Assembly (NCBI GenBank): GCA_018396975.1
Contig: JAGTQA010000010.1
Location: 1 to 44,973, forward strand
DNA from: Candidatus Bathyarchaeota archaeon
Lineage (GTDB): Archaea; Thermoproteota; Bathyarchaeia; Bathyarchaeales; DTEX01
DNA length: 44,973 nt
Reading direction: 5' to 3'
Both the position numbers and the translations under genes were made by a program. The notes under the pieces were generated by a model. The model was given only the letters and a program-made list of their open reading frames with translations, did not search any database and was not told the DNA's origin. Below are positions 27,318 through 37,712 of this stretch, one piece after another; within the stretch, counting starts at the first letter, position 1; each line of letters begins with the position of its first letter.

Positions 27318-27989
27318 TCATTCTATGCCTAGGCTCCTCCTAGCATTCGCTATTAGGTCGGCGAGTATACTGTAAACTCTCACCGAATCCTCCATCCTAA
27401 GAACTATCACTGTCTCAGTGTAGCAGCTTATTGTCTCCTCAATATTTATTTGCCTCCTTGCTATGGCGCTATAAAAATCCGCGATGCAGCCGGGTGTATC
27501 AACAATCTCCCGGGGACTCTGGATTATCACGGCCGCCAGATTCCTCTTTTCATCAAGTATCTCCGAGCCTTCGAACCTTGAGCGCATCTCACCAAAGATC
27601 CTTTGGTCGGCTATCAGCGTTAGTGTCGTTGCTCCCTCTAAAACCTGGATGAATGCTTCCGGAAACTCGGTCAGTATTATCCTAGCCCTCTCAAGATTCC
27701 TCCTAGTCTTCTCTAGGGATATCTTCGCCAGATTAGTCCTAATCGTTATGATGCTATCGGCTATGATCCTTAAATGCTCCCTAGACGGCCTATACCTCAC
27801 CCTCGCACGCTTAACCGAAGTTATCATACCCTCCAAAGTTACTTTCCTACCGAGAATCTCCTCGGCTTTTGGCTTTAGTAGGCGTGCAACGGCGCTTAGG
27901 TTTGCATATCCCCTCTCGAGGGCGTCTTGGATTGGTGGATCCCTGTCTATAAGATATTGGACTGCTTTAGCCAGAGATAGTTCGGCCAA
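27318..27989 (-). CDS. ACT-domain-like protein of unknown function
   Basis: C-terminal 'LAAVIIQSPREIVDTPGCIADFYSAIARRQINIEETISCYTETVIVLRMEDSVRVYSIL' resembles an ACT domain; N-terminal helical region. Confidence 0.6.
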   Translation of the reverse strand: MAELSLAKAVQYLIDRDPPIQDALERGYANLSAVARLLKPKAEEILGRKVTLEGMITSVKRARVRYRPSREHLRIIADSIITIRTNLAKISLEKTRRNLERARIILTEFPEAFIQVLEGATTLTLIADQRIFGEMRSRFEGSEILDEKRNLAAVIIQSPREIVDTPGCIADFYSAIARRQINIEETISCYTETVIVLRMEDSVRVYSILADLIANARRSLGIE

Positions 27990-28083
27990 TATTGGTCACT
28001 TTTAACTCCTTTAAGCCACAATTTTAGTCAAAAAGCACATATATTTAATCCTTATCTTTTTCACCGGTTAATTCCCCGGAGCG

Positions 28084-29298
28084 ATGGTTAGGTTGAGGAG
28101 GAAGATTGTCCTAGCATATTCGGGTGGCCTAGATACATCGGTGCTCATAAAGTGGCTTCAGGAGAAGTATGATGCTGACGTTATAACAGTGACGCTGGAT
28201 GTTGGGCAGAAGGAGGATTTAAAGGCTATTGAGGAGAAGGCCCTTAAGCTCGGAGTCCTAAAACATTACTCCATAGATGCTAGAGAGGAGTTTGCCAGAA
28301 ACTACGTTTTTCCAGCAATTAAGGCAAACGCCCTATATGAGGGGAAGTATCCGGTCAGCACAGCTCTATCCAGGCCCCTCATAGCCTCAAAGCTAGTTGA
28401 GGTTGCTGAGAAGGAGGGGGCAGATGCAGTTGCACATGGATGCACCGGTAAGGGCAATGATCAAGTACGTATAGAAGTCTCAGTTAAGGCTCTAAATCCA
28501 AACCTGAAGGTTATAGCGCCGGTTAGGGAATGGAATATGACAAGGGATGCCGAGATAGAGTTCGCCAAAAAACATGGAATACCAATACCAGTAGACCTGG
28601 ATAAACCATACAGCATAGACCAGAACCTATGGGGCCGCTCAATAGAGTGCGGTGTGCTCGAGTATCCTGAGAAGGAGCCCCCTGAGGATGCTTTTGAGTG
28701 GACCCTCCCGCCGGAGAAGGCGCCGGATAAACCAGAATACTTAAGTATAGAGTTTGAGTGCGGGGTTCCAGTAGCCCTAAACGGTAGGAGTATGGGGCCT
28801 GTCGAGCTCATCGAGAGTCTCAATGAGATTGCTGGTAGGCATGGTGTTGGGCGCATAGATCATATGGAGGATAGGCTGGTTGGGATAAAGTCTCGGGAGG
28901 TTTATGAGTGCCCAGCTGCAACCGTCCTCATAGAGGCGCATAAAGACCTAGAGAAGATGGTTTTAACTAGGCATGAAATCTTATTCAAGCAGCACATTGA
29001 CGCCGAATGGGCCTTCTTGGTCTATGCTGGATTGTGGATGGAGCCCTTAAGGGAGGACCTTGAAGCCTTCATAAATAAGACGCAGGAGAGGGTTACTGGC
29101 GAGGTTAGAGTTAAACTTTATAAGGGTGGACTGTGGGTTGTTGGCCGCTCATCACCATACTCACTCTATGACATACATTTAGCCACATATAATATTGACA
29201 CAACATTTAATCAGGCATCATCAGCAGGCTTTATTGAGCTATGGGGCCTCCCAACAAGGGTTGCCAAGGCCATAAAGAGGCTTGGAAGGATCGGTTAG
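28084..29298 (+). CDS. argG: Argininosuccinate synthase
   Basis: '[17 protein letters not shown]', '[13 protein letters not shown]', '[15 protein letters not shown]'. Confidence 0.97.
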   Translation: MVRLRRKIVLAYSGGLDTSVLIKWLQEKYDADVITVTLDVGQKEDLKAIEEKALKLGVLKHYSIDAREEFARNYVFPAIKANALYEGKYPVSTALSRPLIASKLVEVAEKEGADAVAHGCTGKGNDQVRIEVSVKALNPNLKVIAPVREWNMTRDAEIEFAKKHGIPIPVDLDKPYSIDQNLWGRSIECGVLEYPEKEPPEDAFEWTLPPEKAPDKPEYLSIEFECGVPVALNGRSMGPVELIESLNEIAGRHGVGRIDHMEDRLVGIKSREVYECPAATVLIEAHKDLEKMVLTRHEILFKQHIDAEWAFLVYAGLWMEPLREDLEAFINKTQERVTGEVRVKLYKGGLWVVGRSSPYSLYDIHLATYNIDTTFNQASSAGFIELWGLPTRVAKAIKRLGRIG

Positions 29299-29299
29299 T

Positions 29300-30811
29300 A
29301 TGTCCGAGCTGCTTCGGGGCGGAAGGATATCGACCTCTAGGAAAGACGTTATTGAGTTTACTTCATCAATGAAGAGTGATATTAAGCTGCTTAAACACGT
29401 CGTGAACATTAATAGGGCCCACATAATAATGCTGATGGAGAATGGCATAATCAGTTTGTCTGATGGCTCAAGGATTTTGGGGGCGCTAATGGGGCTAGAG
29501 GATAGGCTGGCTCCCAGATCGGATATAGAGGACATTCACATGCTGGTTGAGGAGGAGGTTATAGGATGTGTTGGCATGGATGTTGGCGGAAACCTCAACC
29601 TCGCCAAGAGCCGAAACGATCAGGTTGCAACCGCAATAAGAATGGCGTTAAGGGAGGAGATACTCGCCATAGCCGATGAAATCATGGGGCTGCAGGCGGC
29701 TCTACTGGATCTGGCCGAGAATAATATCGACGTGATTATTCCGGGCTACACGCATCTCCAGCCAGCCCAGCCGACAACCTTCGCGCACTATTTAATCGCG
29801 CAGTTCGATATTTTTGGGAGGGACTTAAGGAGGTTATTTGATGCCTACGGCCGTATTAATCTATCCCCAATGGGCGCTGGGGCCCTCGCCACAACAAGCT
29901 TTCCGATTAGCCGTGAGAGGGTTGCTGAGCTATTGGGCTTTGATGGGCTTGTTGAGAACTCCATAGACGCTGTTGCCTCTAGGGACTTCCTCCTCGAGGC
30001 TTTAGCCGCACTATCGGTTCTGGCCGTTGATGTGAGCCGGTTCGCCGAGGACCTAATCTTATGGGCGTCGATGGAGTTCGGCTTAATAGATCTCCCGGAT
30101 GAGTTCACTTCGACGAGCAGTATAATGCCCCAAAAGAAGAATCCGGATGTTCTTGAGGTTATAAGGGCTAGGATGGGGCTTGTTATAGGAGATTTTGTGG
30201 CTGCCTCAACAATACTGAAGGGTCTGCCATCAACGTATAACCTAGACTTTCAGGAGGCAACTCCAAAACTTTGGAGTGGAACAGAGGTTATGTCCAGCTC
30301 ATTAAGGATGCTCGCCGAGGTTATCAGAAACGTAAGGGTTAGGGTGGATTTTAGGTGTAAGCCCACCCTAAGCTTTTTAGTAGCAACGGAGCTTGCGAAT
30401 ATGCTCACTAGAATCTATAAGGTTCCATTCAGGGTTTCTCATAGGATAGTTGGGGCTCTAGTTAGGAGGTTGGTGGATGAGGGAAGGAGTCTCTCTGAGA
30501 CCACACCAGATCTCTTAGCGAAGGTATCTTTGGAGCTTCTAGGCTCGCCATTAATTGTTAGGGATGAAGATCTACGTAGGGCCATCAGCCTAGATGGTTT
30601 CATAGAGTCCCATAATGTTAGGGGAGGGCCCTCTAGGAGCGAGGTTGGGAGGATGCTCTCGGCTAGAAGGGAGATACTTAATCAATGTAGGTGTGAGCTG
30701 GCATCTAAGAGGGAGAGGATTGTGGATTCGATCACCACACTCAACTCGATAGCCGAGTCATATGCCGCCCAAATATTCCACCCAGCCACCCAAGAGGACC
30801 GAAAAGTTTAA
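29300..30811 (+). CDS. argH: Argininosuccinate lyase
   Basis: 'NLAKSRNDQVATAIRM', 'PGYTHLQPAQPTTFAHYL', 'TSSIMPQKKNPDVLE'. Start taken at ATG 29300 rather than 29282. Confidence 0.97.
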   Translation: MSELLRGGRISTSRKDVIEFTSSMKSDIKLLKHVVNINRAHIIMLMENGIISLSDGSRILGALMGLEDRLAPRSDIEDIHMLVEEEVIGCVGMDVGGNLNLAKSRNDQVATAIRMALREEILAIADEIMGLQAALLDLAENNIDVIIPGYTHLQPAQPTTFAHYLIAQFDIFGRDLRRLFDAYGRINLSPMGAGALATTSFPISRERVAELLGFDGLVENSIDAVASRDFLLEALAALSVLAVDVSRFAEDLILWASMEFGLIDLPDEFTSTSSIMPQKKNPDVLEVIRARMGLVIGDFVAASTILKGLPSTYNLDFQEATPKLWSGTEVMSSSLRMLAEVIRNVRVRVDFRCKPTLSFLVATELANMLTRIYKVPFRVSHRIVGALVRRLVDEGRSLSETTPDLLAKVSLELLGSPLIVRDEDLRRAISLDGFIESHNVRGGPSRSEVGRMLSARREILNQCRCELASKRERIVDSITTLNSIAESYAAQIFHPATQEDRKV

Positions 30812-30845
30812 ATTCACGTTTCTCCAGTGCTTGAGGAAGGGTTCG

Positions 30846-32015
30846 TTGGAGAGCAGTAAGAGCCCCAGAAGAGCCAGAAAGGCCGGGAAGGCCGGCAAAG
30901 CCGTTCTCGTTCTTGAGGATGGATCCTTCTTCATTGGTAGGGGCTTTGGAGCCGTAGGGAAGGTTTCGGGTGAGGTTGTCTTCTCAACGGGTATGGTTGG
31001 CTATCCAGAGTCGCTAACGGACCCATCATATTATGGGCAGATCCTAACCCTAACATATCCACTTATTGGAAATTATGGTGTCCCAGCATACGATCCCGAC
31101 GAGTTTGGCATCCCAGTAAGCTTCGAGTCCATGGGGATCAAGGTCACCGGGCTCGTTATCCAAGAGCTATGCACCAAACCCCACCACTGGGCATCTAAGA
31201 GAACTCTAGATGAGTGGCTTAGGAGTGAGGGTGTCCCGGGAATATATGGGATAGATACTAGGCGCCTAACAAAGAAGCTCCGTGAGAAGGGTGTCATGTT
31301 AGGTATACTAGAGGTATGCGTGGAGGGTGAGGAGCCAAACATAGATAGGCTACTTGAAGAGGTTAAGAGAGTTGAGGATCCTAATAAGCGTGACCTAGTC
31401 GGCGAGGTCACGATTAAGGAGCCAATTTACTATGACTGTGGTGGAAAAACAAGGATTGTTCTGGTAGATTGTGGTGTAAAGGCTGGCATAATAAGATGCT
31501 TACTTAAGCGCCAAGTAGACATTGTGAGGGTTCCATACAATCTCTCAGCCGAGGAGATCCTAGAATATAAGCCTAATGGTGTCCTAATCAGTAATGGCCC
31601 CGGTGATCCAAAGAGGTGCGTTAGGACAATAGAGGCCGTTAGGGTTCTTGCTGAGGAGAATATGCCGATTATGGGAATATGCCTAGGGAATCAGATTCTA
31701 TCCCTAGCCATGGGGGGCGACACGTATAAGCTGAAGTATGGGCATAGATCCCAGAACCAGCCGGCCTACGACCTAAAGACCGGCCGATGCTATATAACAA
31801 TACAGAATCATGGATACGCCGTTAGGGCAGAATCCCTAGAGAAGACCAACCTAGAATGCTGGTTCATAAACGCGAACGATAAGACCGTTGAGGGAGTAAA
31901 ATTCAAAAGTGGCCCCTCATTTGCAGTTCAGTGGCATCCGGAAGCCTCTCCAGGACCCTACGACACAGAGTTTCTCTTCGACGAGTTTCTTAAGAGGGCT
32001 AGGAGGGCGGCATAG
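30846..32015 (+). CDS. carA: Carbamoyl-phosphate synthase small subunit
   Basis: 'VLEDGSFFIGRGFG', 'GICLGNQILSLAMGG', 'QWHPEASPGPYDTEFLFDEF'. ORF extends to 30762 inside argH; TTG near 30846 is a more plausible start (uncertain). Confidence 0.93.
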   Translation: MESSKSPRRARKAGKAGKAVLVLEDGSFFIGRGFGAVGKVSGEVVFSTGMVGYPESLTDPSYYGQILTLTYPLIGNYGVPAYDPDEFGIPVSFESMGIKVTGLVIQELCTKPHHWASKRTLDEWLRSEGVPGIYGIDTRRLTKKLREKGVMLGILEVCVEGEEPNIDRLLEEVKRVEDPNKRDLVGEVTIKEPIYYDCGGKTRIVLVDCGVKAGIIRCLLKRQVDIVRVPYNLSAEEILEYKPNGVLISNGPGDPKRCVRTIEAVRVLAEENMPIMGICLGNQILSLAMGGDTYKLKYGHRSQNQPAYDLKTGRCYITIQNHGYAVRAESLEKTNLECWFINANDKTVEGVKFKSGPSFAVQWHPEASPGPYDTEFLFDEFLKRARRAA

Positions 32016-32018
32016 AAC

Positions 32019-35000
32019 ATGCCTAGGTTTGAGTGGGTGCGTAAGGTTCTAATCCTAGGGAGCGGTGCAATAAAGATTGGCGAGGCGGCTGAATTCGACT
32101 ACTCTGGGAGCCAGTGCCTAAAGGCGCTTAGGGAGGAGGGTATAGAGACAGTCCTAGTCAACCCGAACATTGCGACCATTCAGACGGATCCTAGACTGGC
32201 GGGTAAAGTCTACCTCCTACCAGTCATACCGGAGTATGTAGAGAAGGTTATTGAGAGGGAGAGGCCGGATGGGATAATGCTTGGATTCGGCGGCCAAACA
32301 GCCCTAAACTGCGGAGTCCAGCTGGCTAAGAGGGGCATCCTAGAAAAGTATGGTGTGAAGGTTCTGGGGACATCCGTCGAAGCCATTGAGAGGGCATCTA
32401 ATAGGGAGCTTTTTAGGCAGACTATGCTTAATGCTGGCATACCGGTTCCCAGGAGCAGGTCTGCAACATCTATTGAGGGGGCTATTGAGGCCGCTGAGGA
32501 GATAGGCTACCCAGTCATGATTAGGGTTGCCTATACTCTGGGCGGTAAGGGTACAGGCGTCGCCCACAACAAGCACGAGCTTGTTGAGATTGTCAGTAGG
32601 GGCCTAACCCATAGTATGATTAGTCAGGTTCTGGTTGAGGAGTATATTGGGCATTGGAAGGAAGTCGAGTATGAAGTTATGAGGGACTATCAGGACAACT
32701 GCATAACTGTCTGTAACATGGAGAATTTTGACCCAATGGGCGTTCACACAGGCGACTCAATAGTCGTCGCGCCCTCGCAAACCCTAACAAACCGCGAGTA
32801 TCATATTCTGCGCTCAGCATCTATTAGGGCTGTTCAAGCCCTAGGTGTTGTCGGCGAATGCAATATCCAGTGGGCTCTGCACCCAAGGTCCGAGGAGATA
32901 AGGGCCATAGAGATCAACCCAAGAATGTCTAGGAGCTCAGCCCTAGCCAGCAAGGCCACTGGTTATCCGCTCGCTTATATAGCCGCTAAGCTGGCAATAG
33001 GTTATACGCTTCCGGAATTAGTCAACAAGGTTACCGGAATAACAACAGCATGCTTCGAGCCAGCCCTAGACTATATTGTCGTTAAGATCCCACGATGGGA
33101 CCTAAAGAAGTTTAGGAATGCTGACCGACACATAGGCACGCAGATGAAGTCTGTCGGAGAGGTTATGGCTATCGGAAGAACATTCGAAGAGGCCCTCCAG
33201 AAGGCTGTTAGAATGCTCGATATAGGAAAGATTGGCCTTGTCGCCAATAATGATGACGATGAGCCTGAGCCCCTAGAAGCCATAAAAGACTGCCTAAAAA
33301 ATCCAACCGATGAGCGCCTCTTCAAGATCGTTAAAGCCATGAAGATGGGCATGTCAATTAGGGAGATTTACCGCCTGAGCGGGATAGACCCATGGTTCCT
33401 CTACAAGATTAAGAACATTATTAATATGGAGAAGAGGCTTAGAAGACTCAAGATTGATGATGAGAATGCGCCTGAAGTTATTAGGGAGGCTAAGCGCTTA
33501 GGCTTTTCGGACGCCCAGATCGCTAAGTGTATGGGTTTAAGCGAGGATGAGGTTAGGCGCTTCCGAAAAGCTCATGGAATAACTCCAGTCGTGAAGCAGA
33601 TTGACACATTGGCCGCTGAGTGGCCCGCCAAAACAAACTATTTATATATGACATATAACGGGGATGAGGACGATATTAAATTTGATTTAGGAAAGAAGAA
33701 GGTTATTGTTCTCGGCGCGGGCGTCTTCAGGATTGGCTCAAGCGTTGAGTTCGATTGGAGTGGCGTCAATACGATCTGGGCCCTAAAGAAGCACGGTGTG
33801 GACGAGGCTATAATGATCAATTATAACCCGGAGACGGTTTCAACCGACTATGACATATCGGATAAGCTGTATTTTGAGGAGCTAACCCTAGAGAGGGTTC
33901 TCGATATTTATGAGAAGGAGAAGCCTCTAGGAGTCGTGGTTAGCGTTGGCGGGCAGATTCCAAACAACTTAGCGCTTAAGCTCTCTAGGGCCGGTGTAAA
34001 TATAATTGGAACATCAAGTGAGAGTATAGATGCAGCCGAGGATAGATCGAAGTTCAGCGCACTACTCGATAGATTAGGCATACCGCAGCCAAAATGGAGT
34101 AAGCTAACCACGATTGAGGAGGCTGAGAAGTTCGCTGAGGAGATAGGCTACCCAGTTCTCGTCCGGCCAAGCTATGTCCTCTCCGGATACGCCATGAGGG
34201 TTGCATATAGCAGCAGGGACCTCAGAGATTATCTTGAGCTGGCAGCTAAGGTCTCACCCGAACACCCAGTTGTAATCTCAAAGTTTATTGAGGGGGCTAA
34301 GGAGGTTGAGGTTGACGGGGTCTCGGACGGCGAGGATGTTCTGATAGGTGCCATTATAGAGCATGTGGAGCAGGCGGGGGTTCATAGCGGAGACGCTGTG
34401 ATGAGTATACCACCTCAGTCCCTAAGTAGTAACGTCATCAAGAAGATTGAGGATTACACTGGTATGATTGCTAGGGCCCTAAAAATTAAGGGGCCATTCA
34501 ACATACAGTTCCTTGTAAAGAATGGTGAGGTCTCGGTTATAGAATGTAATCTTAGGGCTTCCAGATCCCTCCCATATGTAAGTAAGAGTAGGGGCGTGAA
34601 CCTAATAGAGGTTTCAACAGCCATAATGTTTGGGAAGACCCTTAAGGAGCTTGGCCTACTCGAACTCCCACCAACACCATATGTTTCAGTTAAGGTTCCA
34701 CAGTTCAGCTTCATGCGATTAAGTGGTGCAGATCCAGTCTTAGGCGTTGAAATGATGAGCACCGGTGAGGCCGCATGTATAGGTGAGAATTTCGCTGATG
34801 CGCTCTTAAAGGCTCTCCAGTCCGTTGAGTTCACTATACCAAATGATAATGGTGCGGTTCTAATCACTGTTGGCGGCGAGGAGATGAAGCGTAAGATAAT
34901 TCCATTGGCTAAGAGCCTAAGCGATCTGGGCTTCAGGATTTATGCAACTGAGCATACAGCCGACGCGTTGCATAAGGCTGGGCTGAGAAACATCACTGTC

Positions 35001-35300
35001 CTCCATAAGGTTAGTGAACCATCGAGAAAACCAAACATAATAGACTATATAGTCCAGCACAAAATAGACCTAGTCATTAATATTCCAGCCCCAACAGCTA
35101 ACCCAGAGAGCGATGTCTCCGGCATACTTAGGGATGAATACATTATTCGGAGACTGGCTGTTGAATACAATATTCCAATAGTCACAACCCTCGAATTAGC
35201 CTCAGCCATAATTAAGGTCCTCAAGTATAGGAAGAAGAGCGAGATAATCATCCGCTCACTAAACGAATACATGGAGAGCCTACCACTAAAATACTGGTAG
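32019..35300 (+). CDS. carB: Carbamoyl-phosphate synthase large subunit
   Basis: 1093 aa; 'VLILGSGAIKIGEAAEFDYSGSQCLKALREEG', duplicated ATP-grasp halves, C-terminal MGS-like domain. Confidence 0.97.
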   Translation: MPRFEWVRKVLILGSGAIKIGEAAEFDYSGSQCLKALREEGIETVLVNPNIATIQTDPRLAGKVYLLPVIPEYVEKVIERERPDGIMLGFGGQTALNCGVQLAKRGILEKYGVKVLGTSVEAIERASNRELFRQTMLNAGIPVPRSRSATSIEGAIEAAEEIGYPVMIRVAYTLGGKGTGVAHNKHELVEIVSRGLTHSMISQVLVEEYIGHWKEVEYEVMRDYQDNCITVCNMENFDPMGVHTGDSIVVAPSQTLTNREYHILRSASIRAVQALGVVGECNIQWALHPRSEEIRAIEINPRMSRSSALASKATGYPLAYIAAKLAIGYTLPELVNKVTGITTACFEPALDYIVVKIPRWDLKKFRNADRHIGTQMKSVGEVMAIGRTFEEALQKAVRMLDIGKIGLVANNDDDEPEPLEAIKDCLKNPTDERLFKIVKAMKMGMSIREIYRLSGIDPWFLYKIKNIINMEKRLRRLKIDDENAPEVIREAKRLGFSDAQIAKCMGLSEDEVRRFRKAHGITPVVKQIDTLAAEWPAKTNYLYMTYNGDEDDIKFDLGKKKVIVLGAGVFRIGSSVEFDWSGVNTIWALKKHGVDEAIMINYNPETVSTDYDISDKLYFEELTLERVLDIYEKEKPLGVVVSVGGQIPNNLALKLSRAGVNIIGTSSESIDAAEDRSKFSALLDRLGIPQPKWSKLTTIEEAEKFAEEIGYPVLVRPSYVLSGYAMRVAYSSRDLRDYLELAAKVSPEHPVVISKFIEGAKEVEVDGVSDGEDVLIGAIIEHVEQAGVHSGDAVMSIPPQSLSSNVIKKIEDYTGMIARALKIKGPFNIQFLVKNGEVSVIECNLRASRSLPYVSKSRGVNLIEVSTAIMFGKTLKELGLLELPPTPYVSVKVPQFSFMRLSGADPVLGVEMMSTGEAACIGENFADALLKALQSVEFTIPNDNGAVLITVGGEEMKRKIIPLAKSLSDLGFRIYATEHTADALHKAGLRNITVLHKVSEPSRKPNIIDYIVQHKIDLVINIPAPTANPESDVSGILRDEYIIRRLAVEYNIPIVTTLELASAIIKVLKYRKKSEIIIRSLNEYMESLPLKYW

Positions 35301-35360
35301 AGAAAACGCTCTCCAGACAAAAAAGGGAAATTTTTGAGCCTAAGCAGCGTTCCAGTCCTT

Positions 35361-35377
35361 TGAAACGCCGCGTTTCA
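35361..35377. repeat. Perfect inverted repeat TGAAACG-CCG-CGTTTCA between carB and the next gene
   Basis: 7-bp arms with a 3-nt centre. Confidence 0.6.
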
Positions 35378-35427
35378 CAGTGTTCCTTAACTAAGACTTT
35401 TTGTAAATTTATACTTGGTGATCGGGT

Positions 35428-36753
35428 ATGGCGTGTAGGTGTAGGAGAATTGCAACGTTAATGCTGCTCCTATCTTTGGCACTGGCACCCATGCTGGCCG
35501 CTGCGGAGCCGAGGGGTAACTTTGGGTTAGGCTTGGGCGGATCCTCCCTAGAGAATAGGGCGGAGGCCATGCTTTATGTGGCTGATAAGGCTAAGGTGAG
35601 GGTTGAGGCCCTGCTAAACTCTATTCTCGCAAATGATACATTGAGGGCAATGATTGACGAAGCAGACTTAGCAGATGCTCTAGAGATGGCGAATGAAACC
35701 TTCAATTTGGGCGTGGATACCCTTGAGCTTGCTCACTCATCCTATGAGGATGGAAATTATACGGGTGCAATATCGCTTGCGCTGGAGGCCATGGGCTACT
35801 TCCGCGATGCCTACAAGGAGCTCAGTAATATTTTATGTAAGATAGGGGTCTTGAAGAGCGAGGTTATTGATGGGTGGGGGCTGCTCATAGCCATCCAATG
35901 CGCCCTAAATAGGATAGAGAAGATGAGAGAGGCCTTCGAGAGGATAGCGAATAGAACTGGTATAGACATATCTAACGCCACGGCGAAGCTAAGCGAGGCA
36001 GAACAGATTCTGAATATTACTAGGGCTAGGGAACTGCTCCAGCAGGGAAATGTCACAGAGGTTGCGCAGATGCTTAAAGAGGCGAATAACTTGATTTGTG
36101 AGGCCTTCAAGGAACTTAAGCTTGCGATTAGGGAGATGATAGCCAATAGAATAGAACAGTTTAAGGGGAAGCTTAATCAAATACGCGAGAAAATTAGGGA
36201 GCGCCTCCAAAACAAGGGCATATCTGAAGATGAGTTTTATAGGCGGTGGAATTTTAGTAGGGCTGAAGACTTCTGGAGGAAACAAATGGAAATTATGGAG
36301 AGTATTAGGGCCCGCTTCATGGAGATGGGAAGAATGAATGCGACAGATATGGAGACGATTAGCAGAAGATTACGTGAGGTCCGCCTAGAGCTTGAGGTTA
36401 GACTCCGAGAGCGCGAGGGTGTGGGATCTATTGAGGTTGATGTTGAGAAGATTGATGGGGTTGTTGTGCGTCGGAGAGTAACTGTAAATCTGAGGGTGAC
36501 CGTTAGAAATACCGGAAACATAACGCTGATATTCCCAAACCTAGCCTTCGGAGTCATAGTTGAGAGAGAAATAAATGGCGAATGGAGATTTTACTATTCG
36601 CCCTTCTCAGCACAAGCCCTCAGAGTCCTAGAGCCCGGAGAAACCGGGGAGGTAAGGATTCATCTTGGAGGCGCCGAGTTTGGCAAATATAGGGTAGTTG
36701 TGCAAGCATTTAGGCCGCAGATCACGGGATACGCCGAGTTTGAGCTACCATGA
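35428..36753 (+). CDS. Secreted/surface helical protein with C-terminal beta domain
   Basis: Signal peptide 'RRIATLMLLLSLALAPMLAAAEP', long helical middle, C-terminal Ig/CARDB-like 'VTVRNTGNITLIFPNLAFGVIV'. Confidence 0.65.
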   Translation: MACRCRRIATLMLLLSLALAPMLAAAEPRGNFGLGLGGSSLENRAEAMLYVADKAKVRVEALLNSILANDTLRAMIDEADLADALEMANETFNLGVDTLELAHSSYEDGNYTGAISLALEAMGYFRDAYKELSNILCKIGVLKSEVIDGWGLLIAIQCALNRIEKMREAFERIANRTGIDISNATAKLSEAEQILNITRARELLQQGNVTEVAQMLKEANNLICEAFKELKLAIREMIANRIEQFKGKLNQIREKIRERLQNKGISEDEFYRRWNFSRAEDFWRKQMEIMESIRARFMEMGRMNATDMETISRRLREVRLELEVRLREREGVGSIEVDVEKIDGVVVRRRVTVNLRVTVRNTGNITLIFPNLAFGVIVEREINGEWRFYYSPFSAQALRVLEPGETGEVRIHLGGAEFGKYRVVVQAFRPQITGYAEFELP

Positions 36754-36781
36754 AAAGTGGCTAGGCCAGCCTAATGCTTCC

Positions 36782-37678
36782 CTACTTTAGTTCAACAACA
36801 TTTTGGAGCCCAACTTTTCTAACCCTAACCACGCCCTGCTTTTCTAGGCGCTTTATTAAGCGCCACATGCTTGTTCTTGGTATATGTGGAAACCTCTCCC
36901 TTAGCTCGGCCTCTAGAGCCCTCCCTCCCCTTTCTTTAATGAAGCGTATGACCTCAGCTTCCTCATCTCTTAAGAGCCTAACCGCCCTCCGCCCCCTAAT
37001 ATATAAGAACATGATGGCGGCTAAGCACGCGGCTGCTATTCCAGCAAATACGTACTCGATTGGAATAAGCTGCCGATACTGTTGGTTCTGATCGGGTGTG
37101 GGCGGTGCTGGTGGGCTGGGCGGCTGTATAGGTATCTCATAGTCGATCTCCCATTCACCGGGATACAGGTCGATCTCAATAATATTGTCTCTAGTCCTTA
37201 TGGCTGATGGAATATTATTAAAATATATTATTGTTGTATTCTCGGGGAATAGGACTGTTAGATCGAAGGGTGCGGTTAACTTCAGAGTCCAGAGGTTGAG
37301 CACTTTAGATGTTAGTCCAGTGGTATCATATTCTAGTGTGACCTTAGCCGCGCCCAAACAATATACCGTTATATTTTTCTCAACTAGCTCGTAATCTAGT
37401 GGATCACCATTCTCATCTAAGACCAATATATTACCCACGGTCTCTTGGGGCGATAGAAGTGGGAGCGATATTAGGGGTTCAGTCTCATTAACGGAAACAT
37501 CAAGGGCAACATGAACAACCCCATCCCTATAAACACTTAAAATAGCCTTCTCAACCACATAGATATCCTCAGCCAGCGAGGAGATAGTGGACGAGAGGAG
37601 AATAAACGCTAGCACGGCGATTGCAAGCGGCCGCCATATACTCATGAAGCCCACCAGAGAGGAGATTTTAATTCCCAT
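36782..37678 (-). CDS. Membrane-anchored protein with extracytoplasmic domain and C-terminal winged helix
   Basis: N-terminal signal/TM, internal TM 'YVFAGIAAACLAAIMFLYIRG', C-terminal 'DEEAEVIRFIKERGGRALEAELRERFPHIPRTSMWRLIKRLEKQGVVRVRKVGLQNVVEL'. Confidence 0.75.
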   Translation of the reverse strand: MGIKISSLVGFMSIWRPLAIAVLAFILLSSTISSLAEDIYVVEKAILSVYRDGVVHVALDVSVNETEPLISLPLLSPQETVGNILVLDENGDPLDYELVEKNITVYCLGAAKVTLEYDTTGLTSKVLNLWTLKLTAPFDLTVLFPENTTIIYFNNIPSAIRTRDNIIEIDLYPGEWEIDYEIPIQPPSPPAPPTPDQNQQYRQLIPIEYVFAGIAAACLAAIMFLYIRGRRAVRLLRDEEAEVIRFIKERGGRALEAELRERFPHIPRTSMWRLIKRLEKQGVVRVRKVGLQNVVELK

Positions 37679-37712
37679 CTTAAAAGATTTGTGAATTTAA
37701 TTTGGCATCCAC

